From assembly GCF_009601505.1 (NCBI RefSeq), contig NZ_WITC01000037.1:1-64000 (forward strand): DNA of 64,000 nt, read 5' to 3'. Shown piece after piece: positions 54,530 to 62,513 of the stretch. This DNA is from Sinorhizobium terangae (lineage in GTDB: Bacteria > Pseudomonadota > Alphaproteobacteria > Rhizobiales > Rhizobiaceae). How positions within the stretch are numbered: position 1 is the first letter of the stretch; each line of letters opens with the position of its first letter. The notes under the pieces are model-generated. The model was not told where the DNA came from and searched no databases. It saw only the letters and a program-made list of their open reading frames with translations. The translations under genes were made by a program, and so were the position numbers.

Positions 54530-55585
54530 TTGCTGAACCAAACTTCTGTATCCATCATCATCACCAACTATAATTACGCACGCTTTCTCAGGCGCTGTGT
54601 TGACAGCGCCCTGGCTCAAGATCACGCAAATACCGAGGTTATCGTCGTCGACGACGCCTCATCCGATGGATCGCCAGACATCATTCGATCATACGGCGAC
54701 AGGATCCGCGCCTGTCTGCGACCGGCAAACGGCGGACACGCGGCCGCCTTCAACACCGGTTTTGCCGCGAGCTCTGGCGACATCGTGTTCTTCCTGGACG
54801 CCGACGACTATCTCTATCCGGCTGCCGTATCCGAGGTCGTCAATGCATGGGACCCCTCGACCGCGCAGTTTCAGTTCAGGCTTGATCTCGTCGACCAGCG
54901 AGAAAGGGCAATGGATATCTATCCGCCACCGGAGCAGCCCTTCGACACCGGCGACGTGACGCCAAAACTGTTTCATCGCGGCCGCTATCAGACGACGGTC
55001 ACCAGCGGCCTCGCCTTCGCCCGTTCGGCTCTGGAAGCGGTGATGCCGATCCCGGAGGGAGAATTCAGGCAAGGAGCGGATGGCTATCTTGCAACTGTGG
55101 CGCCGTTGCATGGACAGGTCCACGCCACCGACGATTGCCTCGGGGCATACCGCATGCATGGTTCCAATCATTCGCTGTTTGCCGAGAAGCTGGCCGAGCG
55201 GGCCCGCTGGCGCATGCAACATGACTTCCGCCGCCTTGAGGCTCTTTCCGCCGAGGCAAAGGCCACTGGATCGCACTTGCAGCCCGGGATCGTCATGCGC
55301 GACCCGACCCACCTCGAAGAGCGGCTTGCCTCCTTGTGCATCGAGGAAGCGCGGCACCCGGTCAGAAGTGACTCGCGGCTGCGCCTGGCAGCAGCCGGGG
55401 CAACCGCCAGCCTTGGCATGAACTACTCTATCCGAAGGCGTGCCGTGGAGGCGGCCTGGTTCCTTGCCGTCGGGGTGCTTCCGCGGCAACTGGCGACGTC
55501 GGTGCTCTCCTGGAAGCTCGTGGCATCGTCCCGCCCGGCCTTCCTGTCTCTGCTGTCAAAAACCATACGGCGCGCAATGGGCTAG
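54530..55585 (+). CDS. Family 2 glycosyltransferase
   Basis: Transfers a sugar from a nucleotide donor; the acceptor is unknown. GT-A fold in about residues 5-230: VSIIITNYNYARFLRRCVDS, VIVVDDASSDGSPDII, and the DxD-type motif IVFFLDADDYLYP. The rest is helical. There is no membrane segment of the polymerising type. The start is uncertain: TTG 54530 behind GAGGG gives the typical short N-terminus (351 residues); GTG at 54407 adds 41 residues without similarity. It stands alone, with no polysaccharide cluster nearby. Confidence 0.85.
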   Translation: MLNQTSVSIIITNYNYARFLRRCVDSALAQDHANTEVIVVDDASSDGSPDIIRSYGDRIRACLRPANGGHAAAFNTGFAASSGDIVFFLDADDYLYPAAVSEVVNAWDPSTAQFQFRLDLVDQRERAMDIYPPPEQPFDTGDVTPKLFHRGRYQTTVTSGLAFARSALEAVMPIPEGEFRQGADGYLATVAPLHGQVHATDDCLGAYRMHGSNHSLFAEKLAERARWRMQHDFRRLEALSAEAKATGSHLQPGIVMRDPTHLEERLASLCIEEARHPVRSDSRLRLAAAGATASLGMNYSIRRRAVEAAWFLAVGVLPRQLATSVLSWKLVASSRPAFLSLLSKTIRRAMG

Positions 55586-55735
55586 AGAATTTTGCAGTCA
55601 GGTGGGATCACCTGACGTCGCACAAATGCGGCAAAAACAAACAGATAGAGCGGTTGCGCGAACGCACGTGAGCGCATCCCGCTCTAAAGTGCAACAGCAT
55701 CCTTTGTGCGTCTCGTAGACGCGCGGCGCTGTAGG
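55586..55735. repeat. Composite RIME-like repeat after the glycosyltransferase gene
   Basis: TCAGGTG-GGAT-CACCTGA hairpin (55598-55615), type A arms TAGAGCGG (55646-55653) / CCCGCTCTA (55678-55686), and type B core (about 55691-55734, ending GCGCTGTAG). It fills the gap between two convergent genes. Confidence 0.8.
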
Positions 55736-56902
55736 TCAAGGAGCACCCTCGGGCCGGCTGCGGCCTTGCTGCCGCAGCGCCGCCATGTGGTGCGCGCACG
55801 CAAAGGACTCGGGAAGAGCGACGGTCGGCCGCCCAATGATGTCGTCGATCACGAAACGCGCCAGGGCGTGTGCGATGCCGAAACTGACTTTGAAGCCGCC
55901 GGTCAGCACGGACAGATTGTCGTGATCGGGATGGCGGCCGACGATCGGCTCGCGCCCGGTTGCCTTCGGGCGCAGTCCGGCCCAACGCTCGATGACCCGC
56001 GCGCCGCGCAACGCGGGCGCTAAAGCTTCGGCTCGCCGGATCAATGCATCCAGTTGATTGTCCGTCGAATAGGGCTCGTCGAAGCGATTCTCGCTGGTGC
56101 TGCCGATCGCCACATGACCATCTTCGTGCGCGACGATGTAGAGCCCATCGGTAAAGATGATTGGCGAAGCCGGATCGATATCTGCGCGAAGCAGCGCCGC
56201 CTGCCCCTTGACCGCACCGCCGCTCGGCGCCTGCGCCGAATGCGCCAGGCGATCGATCAGGCCAAAGCACTCGACCCCGGCGGAGAGGATGCAATGTCCG
56301 AAGGACATCTCCCTCTCGCCCGCGAGCAAGAGCCGTCCGTGTTGAGGATCGAGCGAGACAACCTCGGCACCCTCTTCGACACGGACATGGGGGAATTGCG
56401 CAAGCGCGGTCCTGAGCAGTTGCACAAGGCGCCGCGGCGCCACTCTCGCAGCCAGCGTGTCATGGATAATGCCGAAGGAGGCCGCCTCCGACGCCGGCCA
56501 GTCGCAGTCGGAATCCACATCCCGGACATGCCAGTGGAACCGGCGCACGCCGGCAATCCAATGCCGTGCCGCATCCCGCTCGTGGTCGAGAGCGATCTCC
56601 CTCAGATGCGGCTTGGCGAGCGGCATGATCCGGCCGCAGCGGCGATAATCGGCCGATAGTCCGGTCGCGCGCTGCAGTTCGGCGATCTCGTCTTCGAGCG
56701 CGACCAATGCATCGAACTGGAATTGTTTCTTTGCGTTCCACCGGTCGGGCATGTGCGGCATCAGCGCGCCAAGCAGGCCTCCGCTCGCACCCGCGCCGAT
56801 GCTCCTGCGCTCGACAAGGCACGTGCCGATGCCCGCCCGGCCGGCCATGACGGCGGCCCACAGCCCCATGATACCGCCGCCCACGATCAAAAGTTCACTC
56901 AT
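55736..56902 (-). CDS. FAD-dependent oxidoreductase, MnmC1-like candidate
   Basis: DAO-superfamily flavoenzyme of 388 residues. The FAD-binding ELLIVGGGIMGLWAAVMAGR (3-22) is followed by ERRSIGAGASGGLLGALMPHMP, resembling the GASGN..GALYP segment of the MnmC oxidase domain. Next to mnmD (divergent, 107 bases away) it may supply the oxidase half of the MnmC reaction, cmnm5U to nm5U in tRNA. That is inference; related enzymes oxidise glycine or other amines. ATG 56902 is preferred over a start 23 codons earlier. Confidence 0.78.
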   Translation of the reverse strand: MSELLIVGGGIMGLWAAVMAGRAGIGTCLVERRSIGAGASGGLLGALMPHMPDRWNAKKQFQFDALVALEDEIAELQRATGLSADYRRCGRIMPLAKPHLREIALDHERDAARHWIAGVRRFHWHVRDVDSDCDWPASEAASFGIIHDTLAARVAPRRLVQLLRTALAQFPHVRVEEGAEVVSLDPQHGRLLLAGEREMSFGHCILSAGVECFGLIDRLAHSAQAPSGGAVKGQAALLRADIDPASPIIFTDGLYIVAHEDGHVAIGSTSENRFDEPYSTDNQLDALIRRAEALAPALRGARVIERWAGLRPKATGREPIVGRHPDHDNLSVLTGGFKVSFGIAHALARFVIDDIIGRPTVALPESFACAHHMAALRQQGRSRPEGAP

Positions 56903-57009
56903 CGATTGACCTTCCGCGGCATAATTCCGTAGATCGAATCCGATCGAAGGAAAAATTATGCAGCGTTTCACCCTTGTGCATCTTCAAAGGGTCGGAAGAC
57001 GACCACGCC

Positions 57010-57729
57010 ATGACAGCAACTGATTTCCACCAGAGCCATCCGCCATCGCGGCAAAGCCTTGAATGGCACGAGGGCGATATGCCCTACTCGAGGGAGTTTG
57101 GCGATCACTTTTATTGCCGCACGGACGGCCGGCTGGAATGCGGCCATGTCTTCCTCTCCGGCAACAGGCTGCCGCAACGCTGGCAGGCGGCGGAAAGCTT
57201 CGTCATAGGCGAGCTCGGTTTCGGCACCGGCCTCAATTTCTGCGAAACGTGGCGGCAATGGAAACAGACGCGAACGGCGATGGGCCGGCTGCACTTCATC
57301 TCCTTCGAGCGTTTCCCAATGCCGGCAGCCGACATCGGCCGGGCGCTTTCGCACTGGACGGAAATTTCCGAGGAAAAACGGGCGCTTGTTGCGAGCTGGC
57401 CGGAAGCACCGGAAGGCAACGTCGATCTCGAATTCGCCGATGGAGTTCGGTTGACGGTGGTGTGCGGGCCTGCGCTTGAGAACCTCGCCACCTCGGTGCA
57501 TACATTCGACGCCTGGTATCTCGATGGTTTTGCTCCTTCCCGCAACCCGGACATGTGGTCACGGGAACTGATGCGGCTGGTGTTCGACAAGGCGGCGTCC
57601 GGCGGCACCTTCGCGACCTATGCCGCCGCCGGCTTCGTCCGACGGAATCTCGAAGCGGCCGGCTTCATCGTCGAGCGGCTCCCAGGTTTCGCCGGCAAAC
57701 GCGAGATGCTGCGCGGCGACAAGCCCTGA
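57010..57729 (+). CDS. mnmD: tRNA 5-aminomethyl-2-thiouridine methyltransferase MnmD
   Basis: SAM-dependent methyltransferase corresponding to the N-terminal half of MnmC. It makes mnm5s2U at the tRNA wobble position. 239 residues: EWHEGDMPYSREFGDHFYC at the N-terminus, SAM motif IGELGFGTGLNFCETW and the diagnostic DAWYLDGFAPSRNPDMWSRE (DGFAPxxNPxMW). The fused oxidase domain of E. coli MnmC is missing; a separate FAD enzyme is encoded divergently. The start at 57010 drops a 12-residue extension. Confidence 0.93.
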   Translation: MTATDFHQSHPPSRQSLEWHEGDMPYSREFGDHFYCRTDGRLECGHVFLSGNRLPQRWQAAESFVIGELGFGTGLNFCETWRQWKQTRTAMGRLHFISFERFPMPAADIGRALSHWTEISEEKRALVASWPEAPEGNVDLEFADGVRLTVVCGPALENLATSVHTFDAWYLDGFAPSRNPDMWSRELMRLVFDKAASGGTFATYAAAGFVRRNLEAAGFIVERLPGFAGKREMLRGDKP

Positions 57730-57846
57730 TCTCGGCGCTTTTTCAACCTCCGCTACGCGGCACGAAGCGAACTGTCGCAAATGGCGGGGCATGGCGCGTC
57801 AAAATCTGCGACAGAGATCCAACGGAAAAGCGGGGGTGGATCTTTC

Positions 57847-59427
57847 ATGACCGACAATCAATTCCGGGACGCTGCGGCAGGCGAAACCTCACCGCTGGAG
57901 CGACGCCGCCGACCCGGCGGCCGAGCCGCGGAACGGTCACGAAAGCCGGCGGCCACGAAATACCTCAACCTCGTCAACACGCTGGCCACGTCGACGGTCC
58001 TTTCGGAAGACGCGCTCGAAGCGATACATGACGCCTCCCTGACGATCCTCGAAGAAATCGGCATGGACATCATCCTACCGGAGGCGCGCGACCGCATGAA
58101 GGCGGCCGGCGCGGACGTAACGCCCGGCACGGATCGCGTCCGCTTCGACCGCGGTCTGATCATGGAGATGATCGCGTCGGCTCCCCCCAGTTTCACAATG
58201 CATGCGCGCAACCCAGCGCGAAACGTCGAGATCGGCGGCAACAATCTCGTTTTCGCGCAGATTGCCAGCGCGCCTTTCGTCGCCGACCGAGAGGGCGGCA
58301 GGCGCACCGGCAACCAGGAGGATTTCCGCAAACTGGTCAAGCTGGCGCAGTCTTACGACATCGTGCACACCACGGGCGGCTACCCGGTCGAACCGGTCGA
58401 CCTCCATGCCTCAATCCGTCACCTGGATTGCCTCTCGGACATGGTGAAGCTGACCGACAAGGTGTTTCATGCCTATTCGCTCGGTCGCCAGCGCAACATC
58501 GACGGCATCGAAATCGCCCGTATCGGCCGCGGCATCCCGATGGAGCAGATGGAACGGGAGCCGTCGCTCTTCACGATCATCAACACCTCGTCGCCGCTTC
58601 GCCTCGACGGCCCGATGCTTCAGGGCATCATCGAAATGTCGTCGCGCAATCAGGTGGTCGTCGTCACGCCCTTCACGCTCGCCGGCGCCATGGCGCCGGT
58701 CACCATCGCCGGCGCTCTCGTACAGCAGAACGCCGAGGCGCTTTGCGGCATTGCCTTTACCCAGATGGTGCGCAAGGGCGCTCCGGTCATGTATGGCGGC
58801 TTCACCTCGAATGTCGACATGAAGACCGGCGCGCCGGCCTTCGGGACGCCGGAATACATGAAGGCCGTCATCGCCGGCGGCCAGCTTGCGCGCAAGTACA
58901 ACCTTCCCTACCGCACATCCAACACCAACGCGGCAAACACGCTCGACGCGCAAGCCGCCTATGAGTCGGCACTTTCGCTGTGGGCGCTGACCCAGGGCGG
59001 CGGCAATTTCGTGATGCACGCGGCCGGCTGGACCGAGGGCGGCCTGACGGCCTCTTTCGAGAAGTTCATCCTCGATGTCGATGTGCTGCAGATGGTGGCC
59101 GAATTCCTCAAGCCGCTCGACGTCAGCGGGGATGCGCTCGGTCTCGACGCCGTGCGCGACGTCGGTCCAGGCGGACACTATTTTGGTACGCTGCACACGC
59201 TTCAGCGCTACGAAACGGCTTTCTACTCGCCGATCCTTTCCGATTGGCGGAATTACGAGACTTGGACCGAGGCGGGCCGGCCGACCACCTATGATCATGC
59301 CAACCGCGTCTTCAAGCAGAAACTCAACGAATATGAGCGCCCGCCGCTCGATCCGGCGATAGAAGAAGAACTCGACGCTTTCGTCGCCAGGCGCAAACAA
59401 GAAGGCGGCGTGCCGACGGATTTCTGA
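57847..59427 (+). CDS. MttB-family (non-pyrrolysine) methyltransferase
   Basis: Protein of 526 residues of the trimethylamine methyltransferase (MttB) superfamily. Blocks: LSEDALEAIHDASLTILEEIGMDI, PPSFTMHARNPARNVEIGG, FTLAGAMAPVTIAGALVQQNAEAL and ASFEKFILDVDVLQM. There is no in-frame TAG, so it lacks pyrrolysine and belongs to the MtgB/MtyB-like group, some of which demethylate glycine betaine or other quaternary amines. The corrinoid partner is not in the window. ATG 57847 follows GGGGTGGATC. Substrate inferred only. Confidence 0.88.
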   Translation: MTDNQFRDAAAGETSPLERRRRPGGRAAERSRKPAATKYLNLVNTLATSTVLSEDALEAIHDASLTILEEIGMDIILPEARDRMKAAGADVTPGTDRVRFDRGLIMEMIASAPPSFTMHARNPARNVEIGGNNLVFAQIASAPFVADREGGRRTGNQEDFRKLVKLAQSYDIVHTTGGYPVEPVDLHASIRHLDCLSDMVKLTDKVFHAYSLGRQRNIDGIEIARIGRGIPMEQMEREPSLFTIINTSSPLRLDGPMLQGIIEMSSRNQVVVVTPFTLAGAMAPVTIAGALVQQNAEALCGIAFTQMVRKGAPVMYGGFTSNVDMKTGAPAFGTPEYMKAVIAGGQLARKYNLPYRTSNTNAANTLDAQAAYESALSLWALTQGGGNFVMHAAGWTEGGLTASFEKFILDVDVLQMVAEFLKPLDVSGDALGLDAVRDVGPGGHYFGTLHTLQRYETAFYSPILSDWRNYETWTEAGRPTTYDHANRVFKQKLNEYERPPLDPAIEEELDAFVARRKQEGGVPTDF

Positions 59428-59466
59428 CGGAACGCCGAGAGCTTATCGCGTGGAAGCAAGTTTGCG

Positions 59467-59916
59467 CTACGGAAACACCACGGAGCGGACCGTTGCGATC
59501 AACTGGTCCGTGGGCGCCGCGACGCAGTTGCGATCGATCTCCGCAAGGGTCCTTTCCTTGACCTGGGGCGACAGCAGCTTTCTGAGGTCGCCCAGTGTCT
59601 TGGGCGCGGCGCAGATCACAAGGTTCTCGAAGGCGTGCTCAAGCGCATAGTGGTCGAGTTTCCCGGCAATCTCCATGGCGAAGCGGTGCTGCTCCTCGCG
59701 AACCGGATCGCTGCTGTATTCCATCGCCGAACGGCCATAGCCGACCGACGTATGGCTGCGGCCGGGTTTGTCGGCCATGATATCTTGAGCACGCTTGGTT
59801 TCGATTTCGTATGTCTCCACTTCCGGTTGCTGGCGTCCATCCTTCAGCAGGTTGACGTCCTTGAAGATGCGCGCCGTGTTTCCGTCGGCTGCCAGTATCC
59901 AAATCCGGTTCCGCAC
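59467..59916 (-). CDS. Host attachment family protein
   Basis: Protein of 149 residues matching the host-attachment (Host_attach, baeRF-like) family. The N-terminus RNRIWILAADGNTARIF is the family start, followed by the conserved DKPGRSHTSVGYGRSAMEY segment and the C-terminal NLVICAAPKTLGDLRKLL. The family is named after an Agrobacterium attachment gene; its chemistry is unknown. GTG at 59916, directly behind the strong AGGGGAGAAAATA, is chosen over the ATG at 59964, which adds an unrelated extension. Confidence 0.87.
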   Translation of the reverse strand: MRNRIWILAADGNTARIFKDVNLLKDGRQQPEVETYEIETKRAQDIMADKPGRSHTSVGYGRSAMEYSSDPVREEQHRFAMEIAGKLDHYALEHAFENLVICAAPKTLGDLRKLLSPQVKERTLAEIDRNCVAAPTDQLIATVRSVVFP

Positions 59917-60036
59917 TATTTTCTCCCCTGTGTCGTGGATGGCAGATAGGTCGGTGAAGGTCATCAGGCAGAACGGCCGAAGCCGTTTCAGGTTCCCTTC
60001 TGCTGAAATCTTTCACACGCAGTGCGCGCGGCCGGA

Positions 60037-60711
60037 CTACATTCGGGTAAGATAGGCGTCGAAGCTGCGTTCCGGCGTTGGTTCGTATTGCTCCCGCTCG
60101 GTCGTGAGCGAAGTGATCCTGTCAACCCGAAAATCACGGAAGTCCTGACGCAATTCACACCAAGCCGTGAGCAGCCATTTGTGCCCGAAAACGCTGAGGC
60201 CGAGCGGCCAAATTGTACGCTCGGACGTCAGTTCTGCAAGACTTTCATACGTCACGTGCAGCTTCCGCCTGGTCGCAATCGCCTGACGTATTTCGCCGAG
60301 CAGCGGAGGCGGATCGGGCTGCATTGCCGAGCGGAAGGCCCTCAACGGTGCCTCTCTCAATCTTTTTGCGTGATCCGGCGGCAGCCCTTGTCCGATCTTC
60401 TCTATCGCCTCGCGCGCAGCTTGCGCCAGCCGCCTATCCCCGAGCATCTGAACGGCGCGGGCGCCAAATGCGATTGCCTCCAGTTGCTCGAAGGTGAAGG
60501 TGAGCGGCGGCGCATCAAAGGCCTCCCGCAGCAGGTAACCCACGCCGCGTTCACCATCGATCGGCGCTCCCGATGCCATCAGGTGCTCCATGTCGCGATA
60601 GATCGTGCGTGGCGCGACTTCCATCCTTTCGGCAATCTCCCGCGCCGTCATTGCCTTCCCGGATGCGCGCATGAGTTGAATGATGCGAAACAACCGATCG
60701 GCGGGCCGCAT
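60037..60711 (-). CDS. YafY-type transcriptional regulator (HTH and WYL domains)
   Basis: Regulator of 224 residues. N-terminal HTH_11 domain RPADRLFRIIQLMRASGKAMTAREIAERMEVAPRTIYRDMEHL (1-44) is followed by a WYL-type ligand-sensing domain (about 130-205, including TIWPLGLSVFGHKWLLTAWCELR). It is divergent from the small monooxygenase-like gene at 60794, with 82 bases between the starts, and probably regulates it. Confidence 0.88.
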   Translation of the reverse strand: MRPADRLFRIIQLMRASGKAMTAREIAERMEVAPRTIYRDMEHLMASGAPIDGERGVGYLLREAFDAPPLTFTFEQLEAIAFGARAVQMLGDRRLAQAAREAIEKIGQGLPPDHAKRLREAPLRAFRSAMQPDPPPLLGEIRQAIATRRKLHVTYESLAELTSERTIWPLGLSVFGHKWLLTAWCELRQDFRDFRVDRITSLTTEREQYEPTPERSFDAYLTRM

Positions 60712-60793
60712 GATTTCACCTCCCAAAGACTATGGCCATAAGGCTGGCAGTTGGGGTGTGGTTAAGTCAAGCTATATTGAAAAGGAGACTACG

Positions 60794-61093
60794 ATGACGG
60801 CCCAACATGTACTCGAACTCGCAGTCTGCACCGTGCGGGACAAGAAGGCAGCACTCGTCGCTCGCAACCGCGCCATGCAGGCCGTGTCCCGCTATCCCGG
60901 TTTCGTCTCATGGCGCGCCGTGACCGCCTGCGAAATGACCGATCTGCTCGCCGACCTGGTCGAGTGGGAAACGCTCGATGCCGCCGAAGCGGCCGGCGAG
61001 CGGGTGCTGAACGACCCGGAATTTACGCCGTATATGGCGGCGGTCACGCGAGTAAGACTAATGCAGCACTTCGTCACCGAACGGCAGATCTGA
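60794..61093 (+). CDS. Small antibiotic-biosynthesis-monooxygenase-like (ABM) protein
   Basis: Protein of 99 residues with the dimeric alpha-beta barrel look of the ABM family: VLELAVCTVRDKKAAL, RYPGFVSWRAVTACE, LVEWETLDAAEAAGERV. Members are small cofactor-free oxygenases or heme-degrading enzymes; which one applies is unknown. ATG 60794 follows AAAGGAGACTACG. It is divergent from the YafY-type gene and 16 bases upstream of the AlkC-like gene, so the two are probably an operon. Confidence 0.72.
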   Translation: MTAQHVLELAVCTVRDKKAALVARNRAMQAVSRYPGFVSWRAVTACEMTDLLADLVEWETLDAAEAAGERVLNDPEFTPYMAAVTRVRLMQHFVTERQI

Positions 61094-61109
61094 GTAAAGA
61101 AGACGGCCC

Positions 61110-62210
61110 ATGGCAGAACCGCTCAAGAACCTGTTGCATCCCGGCGTCGTCCTTGAAATCGCCACGCATCTGGGCCGGAGTGCGGCCGCATTCGACCGCG
61201 AGCGCTTCATTGCGCTCGCAACACACGACCTGGATGCGCTCGAACTGATGCAGCGGTCACGACAGATCTGCGACGCCTTCTTTCAAACGCTGCCCGAAGA
61301 TTTCCCCGCCGCCGCCGAGATACTGCAGCGCGCCCTGCCGAGAGACGACGTACCGGGGCTGAGCGGCTGGGCACTTCTTCCGGTGAACCAGTTCATTGAG
61401 GCACGCGGCCTTGACCATTTCGAACTCTCGCTCTCGCTTCTGCGCCGTCTTACACCGCATTTCACTGCGGAATTCGGCATCCGCGCTTTCATCCGTCGAG
61501 ACCAGCAACGAGCGATCACCACGATTTCCAGTTGGACCGGCGACAGCAACCACCATGTCCGGCGGCTGGCGAGCGAAGGCACGCGCCCGCGCCTGCCTTG
61601 GGCCATGCGCCTGCCGGAACTCATCCGCGATCCGCGCCCGATCCTTCCGATAATCGCCGCGCTGATCGACGACCCGGAAGATTACGTGCGCCGCTCCGTC
61701 GCCAACAGCCTCAACGACATTGCCAAGGATCATCCCGACCTCGTGGCGGAATTCGTCGCGGCGCATGTCGACGGCGCATCGCCGGAACGCTTGCGGCTGC
61801 TCCGCCACGCTTGCCGCACGCTCCTGAAGCAGGGCCATGTGGAGGCACTCGCCAACTTCGGCTTCGGTACATTGTCAGGCATCGATGCCAGCCTGACGTT
61901 GGGCACGCCGCTTGTCCGCCTCGGCGAACATCTTCGCTTCGGCCTTGGAATACGGAACTCCGACACGGCCGTGCAAAAAGTCATGATCGACTTCGCCGTG
62001 CATCACCAGAAGGCGAACGGCACAATGTCGCCGAAAGTATTCAAGTGGACGACGATGACGCTCAAGCCAGGTGCAGCGCTCGAAATCGAAAAAAGCCACC
62101 CGATCCGCCCGATCACGACGCGACGCTACTATGCCGGCGCGCACAGGGTCGTCGTTCTGATCAACGGTCAACCGGTGGCTGGAGCCGATTTCGAGCTCGT
62201 GATCGACTGA
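61110..62210 (+). CDS. AlkC-type DNA alkylation repair glycosylase
   Basis: Probable 3-methyladenine DNA glycosylase made of HEAT-like repeats. The 366 residues have the DNA alkylation repair fold (about 20-270; AEFGIRAFIRRD, SWTGDSNHHVRRLASEGTRPRLPWA, DDPEDYVRRSVANSLNDIAKDHP). A C-terminal Ig-like beta domain (about 275-366; FGLGIRNSDTAVQKVMIDFAVHH ... YAGAHRVVVLINGQ) is the hallmark of AlkC rather than AlkD. It lies 16 bases after the ABM-like gene. Activity is inferred from the family. Confidence 0.82.
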   Translation: MAEPLKNLLHPGVVLEIATHLGRSAAAFDRERFIALATHDLDALELMQRSRQICDAFFQTLPEDFPAAAEILQRALPRDDVPGLSGWALLPVNQFIEARGLDHFELSLSLLRRLTPHFTAEFGIRAFIRRDQQRAITTISSWTGDSNHHVRRLASEGTRPRLPWAMRLPELIRDPRPILPIIAALIDDPEDYVRRSVANSLNDIAKDHPDLVAEFVAAHVDGASPERLRLLRHACRTLLKQGHVEALANFGFGTLSGIDASLTLGTPLVRLGEHLRFGLGIRNSDTAVQKVMIDFAVHHQKANGTMSPKVFKWTTMTLKPGAALEIEKSHPIRPITTRRYYAGAHRVVVLINGQPVAGADFELVID

Positions 62211-62513
62211 ATCGGCGCGCCGTTTCGCGCTTGCGAAAAGATAGACCTTGACTTTTCCGGCCAAAACAACGACATGGTCGCAGCGTCACCTTCCGGCCGC
62301 CGCGTGAGCGCGCCCTCGGCAACCACTTCTCAGCCGTGAAGAAGGAAAAGCGCGAACATTCGCCGCGATCGGCGGCAGCACAGGCGCCTAACTGACGATT
62401 TTTCTTTAACCCACAAGTTCCCAATTCACGCGGGGTTCTTGACGCCAGACGACACCGGAATTGCATCCTGCGGTTCCGGCGAGAGCGTTTGGCGCGCCCT
62501 AAAGGTATACGCA
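62211..62513. other. Leader region of the DEAD-box gene, no gene recognised
   Basis: This 303-base gap has no supported frame. It contains an AT-rich patch (ATTTTTCTTTAACCC near 62397-62411) and CTTGAC around 62438 as a possible -35, without a convincing -10. A long 5' leader, as in cold-induced helicase genes, is conceivable. Confidence 0.4.

Noticed and set aside
57847-59427. Possible pyrrolysine-containing trimethylamine methyltransferase
   Set aside because: No in-frame TAG is present, so the MttB-family protein is of the non-pyrrolysine type.
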